A stretch of 64,000 bases of DNA from Paralvinella palmiformis (GCA_025642065.1 JAODUP010000550.1:15001-79000); one strand, 5' to 3'. Counted from the stretch's first letter, positions 1 through 10,598 are shown. Translations and numbers: made by a program. Notes: generated by a model from the sequence alone, not told the origin.

Positions 1-1550
1 TGATTTCGAGTAATGGCTAAGGTTAAATGATGACACAGTGTTGACGCGTTGACACGTTTTTTTTACTGTAATATTGGTTGATAAATAACCGAGTGTAGTA
101 GTAGTAGTAGTAGTATTTATTTCCAATTTCAATATCAAATAACGTATACATAATGCAATTTTACAAGTATATTATTATATACAATAAGGATAAGGACGCT
201 GATGAAGCTGTTCAATATTATTTAATTTCTCCGATTTGGTATTAAAAGCTAACATTGATTGAAACGATACGTCTGAATTCGATCACAAAAATCTCACCTT
301 AAGTTGGGGTTAAGTCTGGAAAAGGTTTTGCCATAACATTCTGGAGGTGATCATTTTAATACATAATCACACTGACATGAAGTCTGCTGGTTGTCGTTGG
401 GTGCAAAGCGTGAATATATCAATGATAAATAGCCATATCTAGATCTCTCAAGCTAACTTATGTGGTTCCGAATAGTGGTTCACCATTCTGTCAGAACCCT
501 GATGTGTAAATTGGATGTTTTTATGCACAATTTTAAATTTCAACATTGAACATTATATTTCATAACAGATTAAAACTAAATATTTATAATTATTCTGGAT
601 CCTGCACGCATGTAACAATTTATAATTCACAGAACTATGAAGTCCCATTCTAGGATTCTGGAATTAGATAGTTAATAATTATGCAGTTTCTACTTATAGT
701 TAGTTATTTTTGACTGTGGTTCCTTTAAACATGGCATAAAATGACAATCTTTCTTATCGTCCGTTATTGGGTCGAATTGGAGATAGGTCGGACCACGGCA
801 TATAATGCCACCTACGACGCCTCGACTCATTATGGTGCTAACAGTGCTACTGTTAATGCATCATCTGGTACGCCAAAGCAAGATTACAGCCTCTCAGGTT
901 CAACACTAATCCACCCAAACAAACCTGCAATAACCGAATTGTAAACCATCTGGCACCGATAATACGCGGTAAGAATCCGGTGGGGGTGGCACATACGGCA
1001 AAATCTTGACCGAACCTTTTAGTTATACCAGTGTAATGTCTGTGAGCACCGAATAAGCTGATCGGTAGACAGTTGAAACTTGTGGTACAACACATCCCCT
1101 GTTAGCACAAATACTGCTGAAATAGACTAAACATGTACACATATAATACAACGAATACGCAGCATAACGCGATTACAAGCCACTAGATCCCACAGACACC
1201 AATACATTCCCTCAAAATAGAACAACTGACGTTCCATAAAAGTAAACTGCAATAACATAAAGTAAAAGGTATCAAAGCTTAAGGCAGTTTATAATAATGT
1301 ACAGCTTCATGTTATAATTGGAACTTAATCTAATTTAGGGAATCACGATGTAGAAGTATTCCAATAAATATATATATATATATATTGTTATCCATCTACG
1401 TATGTGACATTAGAAGGTGTGTGAAATCATCTTCCTATTAGAATACAGACATGTTTGTTGTAAGGTATTAAAACCTACCAAACATAACTGAAAACCTAGA
1501 TGATGGCCTAACGATAACACTTGATTGGCCTAATCGGGGACAGCCAAGAA
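1..1550. other. AT-rich non-genic stretch
   Basis: No coding region can be supported here. The open frames are short and have no recognisable protein content. It holds a short TAG trinucleotide run near 96-114 and a TA run near 1368-1385. It ends where the LINE remnant begins. Confidence 0.6.
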
Positions 1551-1554
1551 AAAC

Positions 1555-2332
1555 ATATCACGTCTGGCGGTGATTTCAAAGCTGGTGGTGATGTTGACTG
1601 GGATGGTCATTCAATCCGAGACATCTTCGGAAACCAGTGATTGTACAAGTGGGACAATGCGGAATAATAAAGAGTATAAATATCTGAGTGTAGACCAAAA
1701 TTAAGTTTGTTCAAGGAGGTGGTGCATGGAACTATTTTTAAAAAAAATGCTCCATCTAAATATAGTAAAAGAGATGGCTAACACGAAGTACTACAATTCA
1801 AACAAATCTAAACGATCCGAACTATGAGTAGATCTGAAACTCTGAAAAGGCATACGTAGAAACCACTTCGTTAAGCAGAATGGACGTAGATCAATGATAT
1901 TATTAAGGATAGGTTGTCCTCCAATAACAATAAACCATTTTGGAAATACGTTAAAGAAGAAAGACGGGATACAAATCGAGTAGAACCATCACTAGAAAAC
2001 GGCATTCTCCCCAACGACAGCCAGACCTAAAGCATGGATACTGAACAAAGAGTTCGAATTAATCTTCGCCAAAGTGATGGAGAAGAACAGTTTCCCTTGC
2101 CTTTGCCAGGTAATCCATTCCCAAATATGCAGTGTACATTACCTGTCGGCGAGTCTGTATAGTTTACATATGCTATCTAGACAGCCTAAAATCAACAAAG
2201 CCTCTGACCCAGTTGGAATACCAAACAGTGTTAAGACTGTTAAGAGAAGTTGGCACACACCATCTTACGCCAATACTTACTGCTAACTTCCAACAATTTT
2301 CACATAGAAACTCACTGCAAGAAGATTGATGT
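1555..2332 (+). mobile_element. Decayed non-LTR retrotransposon (LINE) fragment
   Basis: Three pieces of a LINE ORF2 lie in order on the plus strand in different frames. The first, near 1565-1650, reads GGDFKAGGDVDWDG, the GGDFN-type end of the APE endonuclease domain. The second, near 1890-2055, has FWKYVKEERRDTNRVEP followed, after a frame change, by KAWILNKEFELIFA, typical of the linker before the reverse transcriptase. The third, near 2170-2332, reads KINKASDPVGIP and then TPILTANFQQF, the KASGPDGIP region that opens the RT domain. Stops and frameshifts make it non-functional. It resembles the CR1/Jockey-type LINE at 29-30 kb and may be of that family, but the shared part is too small to prove it. 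Confidence 0.75.
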
Positions 2333-2589
2333 AATGCTAATATTTCGTCACGATGACCACAAAGTCGATAATTACAAAAAACCTTTGTTATTAATATGTG
2401 TATACTGTAAACTATTCATCCACCTAGGATGTTCTCATATACATAAATATCTGGAGACCTATAGCATCCGACGAAGTAACTCATGACAAAAAAGGGCAAT
2501 CGTCATGATTCATCAATTTCTTACAAGCTATCAGCATAGAGTTGTAGTTGATGATGCACGTTCCAATAATGTATATCTTGCATCGAGTG

Positions 2590-2660
2590 TGGCGCCTCCG
2601 CGGTCTAATTGGTAGCGCGTTGGACCACGGATCACTACCATCTGTGTTCGAATCTCAATA
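2590..2660 (+). mobile_element. tRNA-derived SINE A, head only
   Basis: This is the tRNA-like head of the common SINE of this window: an A-box region (ggtctaattggtagcg) and a B box (gttcgaatctc). The body and the ATC-rich tail seen in full copies are missing after about 2660, so it is 3'-truncated or diverged. Confidence 0.7.
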
Positions 2661-3354
2661 CAGTGACCTACTAGACGTTGGAGTTCACTGCTTGGCACGT
2701 TGATCACTTTATTTGTCTCCCCGTAGTAACGGGCAGCTGATCTTCCAAGTGGCTTCAACATTTCCCAGTAGTTAGATTAAAATGAGAAATATACATTTCC
2801 AGACAAACAAACGTCAACGCAATCTGTCTCTAGAACTAGCCCAAAAACATTACAAATACAAATACGTGCCATCTATACAACAATTAACTTAGTACTGTTA
2901 ATGTTCAAAACATGGTCTTCGCGTTCATTGTTTAGAATTATATAAATACTAGATTAAGTGCTTATGTGCCAATACATGGCCACAATATCGAATTCGCATC
3001 ACAGCATGTGTATGTTACAAAAAGATTGTGAAACTATGGATTTCGTGAAATCCCTGGTTTAACAATCTTACTGCAACATATACACGTTTAAACTAGCGGT
3101 TTCCGAAACCTGACTTTAGTATCGGATTTCTGTCATTTGCTATTAGTGTCAATGTTATAGGTTTAAGGAGATTAATTTACCGTGACACATGATTAAGCCT
3201 TAATTATCCGAAAACTTTCTAGATATCTTAATTCGATTTGGGAATACATCACCCGAAACAAACAAAAATGCATTTATAGCAGACAAAACAACTTTATTAA
3301 TCATATAAAATATTCCTCAATGATATCGCGCAAAATGTGCCTAAATAACCTAAC
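2661..3354. other. Non-genic stretch, nothing recognised
   Basis: AT-rich sequence with no ORF of protein-like composition, no tandem repeat and no recognisable element. Confidence 0.5.
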
Positions 3355-3510
3355 AGATATCGCGATTGGCCACTGGCCTCTGACACCTAGGTTCAAATCC
3401 AGACCTGGCCATATCTGAAGGGCGTGTCATTATTTGGCTTCGCCTCATTAACTTTATAAGTCACTCAATCAGTTTATCCTACCAGGTGCACAAAAAGCTA
3501 TAAAACAGCA
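3355..3510 (+). mobile_element. Diverged SINE A copy
   Basis: It shows the B-box-like gttcaaatcc, the body words ccatatctgaagggcgtgtcat and ttcgcctcatta, and the tail part gtgcacaaaaagctataaaaca, all in the order of the full SINE A copies. The head is badly eroded, so this is an old insertion. Confidence 0.65.
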
Positions 3511-3751
3511 TATTTTAACATTTTGAGAACTTCTGCTGCGTCCTTGTTATTTTTCATCTTCCTGAGCTGTGTCACAACGAGCTAACGTTGTGTGTTATCA
3601 AAACACGACTCACGAACTGATATATTTAACTGTTACGTTATGACGTTAGAGAACCTACATTGGCTTATGTGTCATGTACTGAGCTCGTGTTGCATTGATT
3701 TGCCGACTTGATATTTGTTGACTGCCTGAAACTAGACAGAGGATAAAGTAG

Positions 3752-3757
3752 TTTATT
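3752..3757 (-). terminator. Possible poly(A) signal of the GPCR gene
   Basis: AATAAA on the minus strand about 315 bases beyond the GPCR stop codon. It is the expected hexamer at a plausible 3'-UTR distance. In AT-rich DNA such hexamers are common, so the assignment is tentative. Confidence 0.35.
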
Positions 3758-4072
3758 CCACCTAATTATACGTGTAGTATGTACTGAAAGAATATAGCGA
3801 GCAATGTTACGTGAAAGTCACTTTTACAGGCAAATATACAAATATACAAATAACCAGAAATGTGCGCACAAGACCGAACTTGCGGGAATGACAATGACAA
3901 CACCAAGAATAAGTGAGAATAAGTATCAGAATACAACTTAGGTTTTTTCTCTATTATATATTCTTTACTTTTCACAGTATTTATAGTAGTAGTAGTAGTA
4001 GTAGTAGTAGTACCACCATTATCAAGAAGTACCAATCTACATATGACGCATAATTTCCCTTCCTCTAAATAT

Positions 4073-5356
4073 TTACGTGTGTACATCCGCTAAATAGGCA
4101 GGTAGTACTATTGCTGCATCACGTTCCTCGCGATGTCTACCGAGAATGTGTTTTCCCACCGGTCGATGTGAGAAAGTATACACGAGCGGTAATACAACCA
4201 GCTGAAGGTAAGTAAACCAGGTCGCCGCGGTGACGCAGTCGCGTAGCAAGACGCTGTCAACGTGAAACACGTCACAACACATCAACACGACGTAAGGCAG
4301 CCAAAAACAGTCGTAGATTAGTGTCATAATGAATAGGGCACGAGTCAGTCGATTGTTGCCTATTGGTGCGTGGTCTGGTACGTCAACAAATGTCACGTGA
4401 CCGTCATCGTGGTGCAACTCGGTTACTTGTGACTCTATGGGCTGTGTGTGGAACACCTGCATGGGAATGTAATGCGATTGTAATCGTTGTTGTTGTTGTT
4501 CTAGTTGTTGTTGTTGATTTGAACGACGTCGTTGTTGTTGCGTTCGAGGATAGCCTCCAGTCGACAATGGCTGAATTCTCGTCTCCGCTCTGCGTGCGGC
4601 GGCTGTTATTTCCGGATTGATTCTCGATCCCAATCGGCGTGATACGATCCCATCAGGTACCAAGTAGAAGTTCCAAGTACCACTGGTCGTCGGATCCCGG
4701 CCCGCGGGCTTCATGCGACGTCGTCTACGAAGGTAAACCAACATTCTACCGTAGAGCAACAGAGGCGGCGACGCGGCGAGTAGAAAGGCGACGACGAAGA
4801 CGATTTCGATGCGATTCGCCTCCAGACTGCGCTGAGGCGTGCATCGGTCGGGGCGATGATCGGACTCGTAGGAGTTGACGTGAAATATCGGAGGAAACGC
4901 CAGCGAGAAGGCCGCAGCCCATCCGAGTAACACCATAGACAAGCACACTCCTCCGGTCAGCCGTCTGGCGTGGATCCGGCGATGGAACGTGGACAGGAAC
5001 CTCTCCGAGGCCAACACCAACAGCGCGAACAGCGCCCCGAAGATCAGGAACGTACTGATGAAGGCCAGCACTTTGCAGGCGGACGATCCGAATCGCCAGC
5101 TGGCGCCTTGGATCACCGACGTGTGTACGAACGGCAGGCATATGGCCGAGCGCAGAAGATCGGCGATGACGTAATTGATGACGAAATAATACGGCGCCCG
5201 ATGAAGGTGGCGATCTTTGACGATGACGTAGATGATGGCGGCGTTCTCGATTGCTCCAGCGCATATGATCCCCATTAGGCTGATACTTTTGAAGACCGTA
5301 GTCAGACTTTGATTCGACTGTACGGTTAAATCGTCGCTATGCGCGGCTGGATCCAT
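4073..5356 (-). CDS. SREB-like orphan class A GPCR (GPR27/GPR85/GPR173 type)
   Basis: A single uninterrupted 427-aa frame encodes a seven-transmembrane receptor for the plasma membrane. The best match by eye is the SREB family: VKDRHLHRAPYYF after TM1, LLRSAICLPFV in TM2, and MKP followed by a tryptophan-phenylalanine motif (WNF) at the start of the third cytoplasmic loop, all close to vertebrate GPR85. Seen directly: TM1 about residues 22-46, D2.50 in IADLL, the TM3 cysteine in ACKVLAF paired with RCTP in loop 2, W4.50 in LLGWAAAF, and WLP in TM6. The DRY site reads SERF and the TM7 NPxxY site reads LPLVYTF, so both microswitches are altered. Loop 3 is long and rich in arginine and glutamine. 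The start is firm: an in-frame TGA lies three codons upstream and the context is AAAATGG. Ligand unknown; SREB receptors are orphans. Confidence 0.92.
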   Translation of the reverse strand: MDPAAHSDDLTVQSNQSLTTVFKSISLMGIICAGAIENAAIIYVIVKDRHLHRAPYYFVINYVIADLLRSAICLPFVHTSVIQGASWRFGSSACKVLAFISTFLIFGALFALLVLASERFLSTFHRRIHARRLTGGVCLSMVLLGWAAAFSLAFPPIFHVNSYESDHRPDRCTPQRSLEANRIEIVFVVAFLLAASPPLLLYGRMLVYLRRRRRMKPAGRDPTTSGTWNFYLVPDGIVSRRLGSRINPEITAAARRAETRIQPLSTGGYPRTQQQRRRSNQQQQLEQQQQRLQSHYIPMQVFHTQPIESQVTELHHDDGHVTFVDVPDHAPIGNNRLTRALFIMTLIYDCFWLPYVVLMCCDVFHVDSVLLRDCVTAATWFTYLQLVVLPLVYTFSHRPVGKHILGRHREERDAAIVLPAYLADVHT

Positions 5357-5370
5357 TTTCCCTCAGCTAC

Positions 5371-5451
5371 TTCGATACTGCTGCTGCTGCTGCTGATGAT
5401 AATGATGATTATGATGATGATAATGATGATGATGATGATGATGATGATGAT
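5371..5451 (+). repeat. GCT then GAT/TGA trinucleotide microsatellite
   Basis: Runs of ctg/gct (5371-5395) and then tgatgatgat-type repeats directly abut the 3' tail of an antisense SINE A piece at 5452. The SINE tail is itself ATC-rich, so this microsatellite may have grown from it. It lies just upstream of the GPCR start and could be part of its 5' UTR or promoter region. Confidence 0.8.
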
Positions 5452-5575
5452 GTTTGGAGTTTTACGGCCACTTATGTGCACAAGATAGCCTAAAATATAA
5501 TAGTTCGGGTCCGGGCTATGCCCGGTCAGGAGGATCGAAATCCGGACCCTATCCGTAACGAATCCCTCATCTAAA
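5452..5575 (-). mobile_element. SINE A fragment (tail and part of body)
   Basis: Reading the minus strand gives the SINE A 3' end: tagcc then tgtgcacataagtggccgtaaaac, followed by the ATC tail. The part nearer the head (5495-5575) is eroded; ggatcgaaatccggaccc hints at a B box. Confidence 0.6.
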
Positions 5576-5579
5576 TTGT

Positions 5580-6480
5580 TAATCCAGATTTCCCTTCTAT
5601 GAAGTATGCATACGACAGGGAGAGGCCGTCGATTCGAAATCCAGGCAGACGGAAGTCTGTCTTAATGAAACGCGTGCGTTATCGGTATCTCCCGTATCGA
5701 CTAATGTATTATTTCAACCGGTTTTAATCCATCAGACGAAAGGGTTGGATATGCTCACCATGGCAACAAGACGCAATTGGAATATTTCCGGGATCATCTT
5801 TTCGTCTCTTTTCCCAACTGCCGCCTCAGAAGTCGGCCTCAACCGAAATCAGTATTTCCGTGGTCATTATCGATTCCGCGCCGGAAAACTGGAAATTAAT
5901 CCGACGTTAATCGATTTTTAGAAGAAGTAACACTTGTCTTTCTTATGAAATGGCGTCGGCCAACTAAACACAACCCACGGATTTAATATCGTTCTTTAAA
6001 TACCGGCCAGAATCTGGATAAATGAAATGTCACATTAATATCAATTATGCCTCCAGCTGTTTTCTCGTCCTTCACCACACATAAGCAAATGTAACGGAGC
6101 ACTTGTCGTAAACATATTTTAACATAGATGTTTAGCCCTCGAGCCGAGGGTCATCTGTTTGGGTTTTTTTTCTTTTTCTCTGGACTCGGGACCTTTTTTA
6201 ACATCTCCCACGCAGCGGATGGTATTTAGTTGTCTCAACCTGTAGGCAATGAAGTGGGTCTCATAAGAACATATTTGGGTATCTTCCCAAGTCTAAATGC
6301 GTACTCGCCCGTTGGTTATTGTTGTCATAGTTAGCTCCTTGGGCCGACTGGGCACACGTAAAATTAATGACTGGCTTTTCGGTGGCGATGTGTTGTGACT
6401 GGGGAGAACAAATTATACGGTTACTTGTAATGCCATAAGATTGTAGTGCGTTTATTTACTACGAGCTAGTTAGCAATAAC
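5580..6480. other. Non-genic stretch upstream of the GPCR
   Basis: About 0.9 kb of mixed composition with no ORF of protein-like sequence. It could hold promoter or 5'-UTR sequence of the minus-strand GPCR, but no motif identifies it. Confidence 0.4.
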
Positions 6481-6494
6481 ATATGTATGCACAC

Positions 6495-6515
6495 ATACAC
6501 ACACACACACACACA

Positions 6516-6555
<40 letters not shown>

Positions 6556-6565
6556 GCACGCGTGC
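6495..6565. repeat. CA and TA dinucleotide microsatellites
   Basis: A CA run (about 6496-6518) is followed at once by a TA run to about 6551 and a short gcacgc tract. Simple sequence, no gene. Confidence 0.95.
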
Positions 6566-6582
6566 ACACACTTGCCAGTATA

Positions 6583-6788
6583 ATGATGATTTATGATGAT
6601 TGGTGTTTTATGGCCACCTTTGTGCACAAGGTAGTCTAAATGGGCCGAGCGACCTCGAAAGGTAATGAATCGAAGTCAAAGCCGAAACAGATATTCAGAT
6701 ATTCCCACACAGAGATTCGAACTCAAGTGGTAGTGATATGTGGTCCAACGCGCTACCAATTAGTCATGTTAGACCACTGAGGCGCCGG
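6583..6788 (-). mobile_element. Full-length SINE A with target-site duplication
   Basis: Minus-strand copy with head (ggcgcctcagtggtctaa), B-box-like gttcgaatctctg, body and ATC-rich tail. It is bracketed by near-identical direct repeats, cacttgccagtata at 6569-6582 and cacttgtcagata at 6789-6801, as expected for a target-site duplication. Confidence 0.85.
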
Positions 6789-6928
6789 CACTTGTCAGAT
6801 ACAAGCAGACAGACAGAGACTAATACTCACACAAATACACCCAGGGAAAAACGTGCACCTAGATGGAACATACACGAACACAACGAATACAAATATATAT
6901 TAATATCTCAATTACCTCATTACCAAAC

Positions 6929-7057
6929 GATGATTGATGATGATCGATGTTTTATGGCCACTTTTGTGCACATTGTAGGCTAAATTGGCTGAGCGACCTC
7001 CAAAGGTAATGAAGCGAAGTCAAAGATGAAACAATCTTCAGGTATGGCCAAATCTCA
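6929..7057 (-). mobile_element. 5'-truncated SINE A
   Basis: Only the body and ATC tail are present (gtggccataaaacatcgatcat on the minus strand). It stops near the middle of the element, as 5' truncation during retroposition would give. Confidence 0.8.
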
Positions 7058-7745
7058 TTACCAAACGAATACAAAGTTCTGTCTAACCTACACTGAACCG
7101 ACACAGGTAAGTGTCGCGCACAAAACAAACGCCTCAAATCTACCTGAAAACTAACAGTCCGATAGCTCCTCATTCAGTCCCATTTATCGCAAATCTCCGA
7201 CGACGTCCGTCCAGTTAACAAATATTACCACGGAGGGAACAGTCTGTTCGAATCGGAACAAACTTCCTCCCATCCCAACCGTAATTGGCGAAGACAAACG
7301 GCGAACTGGTCCCCCGAAGTGATTGATTCGCCATCCTCGGTCCGAAGTCTCCGCCGCCGCAATGGTCAATAGCTCCTAGCTCCTCCAGAAGACGAGCCAT
7401 TCTCCTCCGTATCGCTGGATGTTGGCATAAAGATCTCTCGGCTTCTCGTCTTGATCAGATTCCGAGCCGACTAACTAGGTCGTTTAGTCAGCTTTAGGAC
7501 CGGATTCCCCGATCGTTCGAATCGTTTCTTCGGATTCCCGTTCTTCGAGGAAGAAGGGTCGAGGTTACTGGGAGGTGTTTCGATGGCTTTCTTCTTCCGT
7601 CGGCGAGGACTCATCGGCTTTCGGCCGGAAGTAAGCCAACGCCGAGTATACGGTATGATTGCGTTAAATATCACAGAAACAGGAATGTTTGAATGGTCCG
7701 AGTGTGAGATGAAGAAAACGAAACTGCCTCTTGGTAATGGCATTA
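7058..7745 (-). other. CpG-rich block with unassigned coding potential
   Basis: Relative to its flanks this block is GC- and CpG-rich and free of repeats. Minus-strand frames include one at 7471-7743 with a basic, serine- and proline-rich stretch beginning MSPRRRKKKAIETPP. No family is recognised and no splice structure can be established. It might be a promoter with a first exon of a minus-strand transcript, possibly the GPCR's 5' leader, or an unrelated element. The coding reading is weak. Confidence 0.25.
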
Positions 7746-7995
7746 GGTATTATCTTTCAGAGTCGCGTTTGGGGGGATATTTTATTTATTCTATACGGTT
7801 TGTTTTAGCTATTCGGTGAAATTAATTATTAATTTAATACGATTAAGCTAGTATCATTATTATTAATATTATTATTATCATCATCATCATCATCACAATC
7901 AACATTATCTTCATTGTTAACATCATTACCAGCATCTGTAATAGTAGTAGTACAATAATTATTATTATTTTTATTTATGGTAGCAATAGTGGTAA

Positions 7996-8036
<41 letters not shown>

Positions 8037-8348
8037 ATAGGTAGAATAGGAGGAGGAAGCATATTATTTAAATATGTACATTAAAAATAATAGTAGAAGA
8101 GAAATCACCAGATATTATTATTTACGCTGACTTTTATTTACAACTGAATAGAATCTGAAATATAGAACTCTTGTTGTCTAGCTGGTGTTACAAATACTCT
8201 ATTTCCTGTTTTATTGTTATTGTAGGGATATGAGGGGAGGTCGTATCATTGTACCTGTCCACTTATAATGTAACTAGGAAACTTGTAATCTTTTGTTTTC
8301 ATCATATTGTGGATCATTGCTCGTCTTCTCTCGTCGGTGTTATTCTCC
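7746..8348. repeat. Trinucleotide-rich tract (TTA, TCA, AGT)
   Basis: Between 7855 and 8045 there are clustered imperfect tta, tca and agt/gta repeats. The rest of the stretch is AT-rich sequence with no gene. Confidence 0.7.
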
Positions 8349-8530
8349 GCGCCACCGTGGGCTAACCGATAGCGGGGTTGGCCACAGATCTATATCACCT
8401 CGGGTCAAACCGGGCTGGGCTATGCCAGACGGATGTTTCATCTTTCACTTCGCCTCCTTACCTCCGGTGATCGCTCACCCCATTTAGCCTACCTTGTGCA
8501 CGGAAGTAGCCGTAAAACATGAACATCTAA
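8349..8530 (+). mobile_element. SINE A, subfamily with GGCCACAGATCT head
   Basis: Head gcgccaccgtgggctaaccga, then ggttggccacagatctatatcacc rather than the ggaccacagatcactacc of the other subfamily. The body (tgtttcatctttcacttcgcc) and tail (cttgtgcacggaagtagccg) are as in SINE A. Confidence 0.8.
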
Positions 8531-8719
8531 CATCTACTCTCCGATTTTGTTTGTCCAAGCTCTCGTAGTGTTTTAACTTTAGCCGATTGCTAGGCGGTGT
8601 ATAAAGACCCAAAGCAATATTGATTATAATGAATGACAGTGGGGGGGGGGGATTATGTGTGCGCGTAGGGCTGATAGTTCCCCACAACGAATGTACATAC
8701 AGTACATCATTGTCTCGAT

Positions 8720-8830
8720 GGCCATTCCGATGGCACAGTGGTTAAATATATGCGCCCCATACCTCCATGTTGTGGGTTCGAATCCTACCCAAACCTGTGT
8801 TTTGTCGGAAATTTGTTTCTCCGGGTTGTT
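8720..8830 (+). mobile_element. tRNA-derived SINE C (head plus short body)
   Basis: A tRNA-like promoter with A-box region (gatggcacagtggttaa) and B box (ggttcgaatcc) lies 40-50 bases apart, as in RNA polymerase III type 2 genes. It has no anticodon-arm logic of a functional tRNA and continues into a non-tRNA body, so a SINE is the better reading. The body differs from SINE A and SINE B. Confidence 0.7.
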
Positions 8831-9036
8831 GTGGGTGTGACCAGCGTCGAGTCTTAACAGCTCAACTCGAGATAGCTGGACTCAACATCAGCTCGACTCA
8901 ACATCAGCTCGACTCAACATCAGCTCAAATCAACATTATGGTCTAGTTGTGGGTGTGACCAGCGTCGAGTCTTAACAACTCAACTCGACATCAGCTCGAC
9001 TCAACATCAGCTCAAATCAACATTATAGTCTAGCAG
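8828..9036 (+). repeat. 118-bp direct duplication with inner 16-bp repeats
   Basis: gttgtgggtgtgaccagcg starts at 8828 and again at 8946. Each unit holds tandem copies of agctcgactcaacatc. The array follows the SINE C head directly and may be its tail. Confidence 0.85.
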
Positions 9037-9039
9037 AGT

Positions 9040-9368
9040 ATTGTATTAGCCTACGCGTAGGCTTTTAGAGTAGTTCGTCTTATCACCTTTAACAGATACA
9101 CACATACATCATCTACTAGTAGTGGTCGCTATAAACGTACCGTGATAACGAAGATTAACACAGATTTCCTAATTCTTCGTGTCAACATTTTCCCGACTTC
9201 TACCTTTTCTAACCTCGACTACGACGATTTCTACAACGAAGACAAATAACTCAGGTGGCTTTCGAAGCATCGTCTCATATTTCATCTCATTATATCTCAC
9301 TGGCTTCGGAAGGAGAATATAATTGACGCTGGACTCCATCGTCATGGAGCCATCACTGTAAACTGTAC

Positions 9369-9417
<49 letters not shown>

Positions 9418-9555
9418 TGTGTGTCCGTGTCCTTTAGTACAATAATTTTGCTAACTTTCAGCTCACCTCCTTTTCGTGTCTTCGTTTTCCAAATAAAACC
9501 GACTAATTGACGACATTTGTAACTTGCAGTTTTCGTAATATTCTTTCCTATCGTG
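9040..9555. other. Non-genic stretch with TC and TG microsatellites
   Basis: It contains a TC run and an abutting TG run at about 9372-9424. No protein-coding signal is visible. Confidence 0.7.
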
Positions 9556-9556
9556 T

Positions 9557-9745
9557 GGCGTCTCCGTGGTCTAACGGTAGCGTGTTGGATCACAGATCAC
9601 TACCACCCGTGTTCGAATCTCGGCGTTGCCATATCTGAAGGGTGTTTCATCTTCGACTTCGCTTCATTACCTTCGGAGGTCCCTCGGCCCATTTAGCCTA
9701 CCTTGTGGCCAAAAGTGGCCGTAAAACATCAATCATCATCTTACC
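9557..9745 (+). mobile_element. Full-length SINE A
   Basis: One of the best-preserved copies: tRNA-like head (ggcgtctccgtggtctaacg), B box (gttcgaatctcgg), the body with the word catatctgaaggg, and the ATC tail. It is about 190 bp and serves as the reference for the family here. Confidence 0.88.
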
Positions 9746-10315
9746 TATCATGGATGGGAAAGATTATCCGATTATTGACTGATTATGTATAATAACATAG
9801 TCATACTACACTCACTGTTTATGTTTCTGTGAGCTTTCACTATAAATATAGTTGTTTCAATAAATACCAAACAGTGTATATAATTGTATTTTTGTAATTT
9901 GTTGTATGAATATAACAAACAAAAAGTGATCAGTCTCATATTCTAAAACTTGCGAACACGGATGTTATACTTATATAGTCCACAATTGTTATATTCAATC
10001 GTCATAGTGTATGTAATTGTATTTTATTCAATTCATTGTACGAATGTAATGATCACAAAGTAATGTCTCATATTCTAAAATTTGCAAACACAAACATTGC
10101 ATATAATAAATATTTTTTCTGACATGTTGTCCATAAGTGTACATTGTCAATATTCCTATTATTAAGTCTACATCGTATAATTTCAATATATTCTTTTGTA
10201 TTATCTATATTGTTTCCATGTTTTATATTTTTAACTGGGCGCTAAGTATAAATATATTTGAAATTAAAAAAAATTGTGTCATTTATCTAATTGCACTGGG
10301 GCCCTTTTATCTCAC
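9746..10315. other. AT-rich stretch with an internal diverged repeat
   Basis: The words tattctaaaacttgcgaacac (near 9940) and tattctaaaatttgcaaacac (near 10070) with similar flanks (tgtatgtaattgtattt) show a diverged direct repeat of roughly 130 bp. No gene is seen. Confidence 0.55.
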
Positions 10316-10317
10316 TA

Positions 10318-10400
10318 GCCTGTAGAAGCCACTCGTTCCAGGTAAAAGAAGTTAAGTGTCATCGGGGATGATCTGGTGAACTTGAAGGTACGCCAAACAG
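10318..10400 (+). other. Possible 5S-rRNA-like fragment
   Basis: The order of words gaagttaag, atcgggg, ctggtgaacttgaagg and tacgcc parallels the internal control region of metazoan 5S rRNA (GAAGTTAAG, GTCGGG, GGTTAGTACTTGGATGGG, GACCGCC). The left end, tgtagaagccactcgttcc, is only loosely like the 5S 5' part. It is far too diverged for a working gene; a 5S pseudogene or the head of a 5S-derived (SINE3-like) element would fit. Confidence 0.35.
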
Positions 10401-10554
10401 AAGCATTGTAAACTAAGCCAGATCTGATTGCATTCGGTGACCCTTTTATCACATAAACCCAAGCACATATTGCATGTTGCATATCATTATTTATAATTAT
10501 GTATAATACAGGAGAAAACGTTGGCTAATTGTTCGTTGTCTAAATGTCCGGATA

Positions 10555-10555
<1 letters not shown>

Positions 10556-10598
<43 letters not shown>
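10556..10598. repeat. TA microsatellite
   Basis: About 21 uninterrupted TA units. Confidence 0.95.

Noticed and set aside
2590..2660. A tRNA gene
   Set aside because: A and B boxes are present here and in many other places, but they belong to a dispersed SINE. No cloverleaf with a proper acceptor stem could be drawn.
4746..5264. 172-codon minus-strand frame within the GPCR
   Set aside because: A shadow of the receptor gene in another frame; arginine- and histidine-rich as expected from GC-rich antiphase reading.
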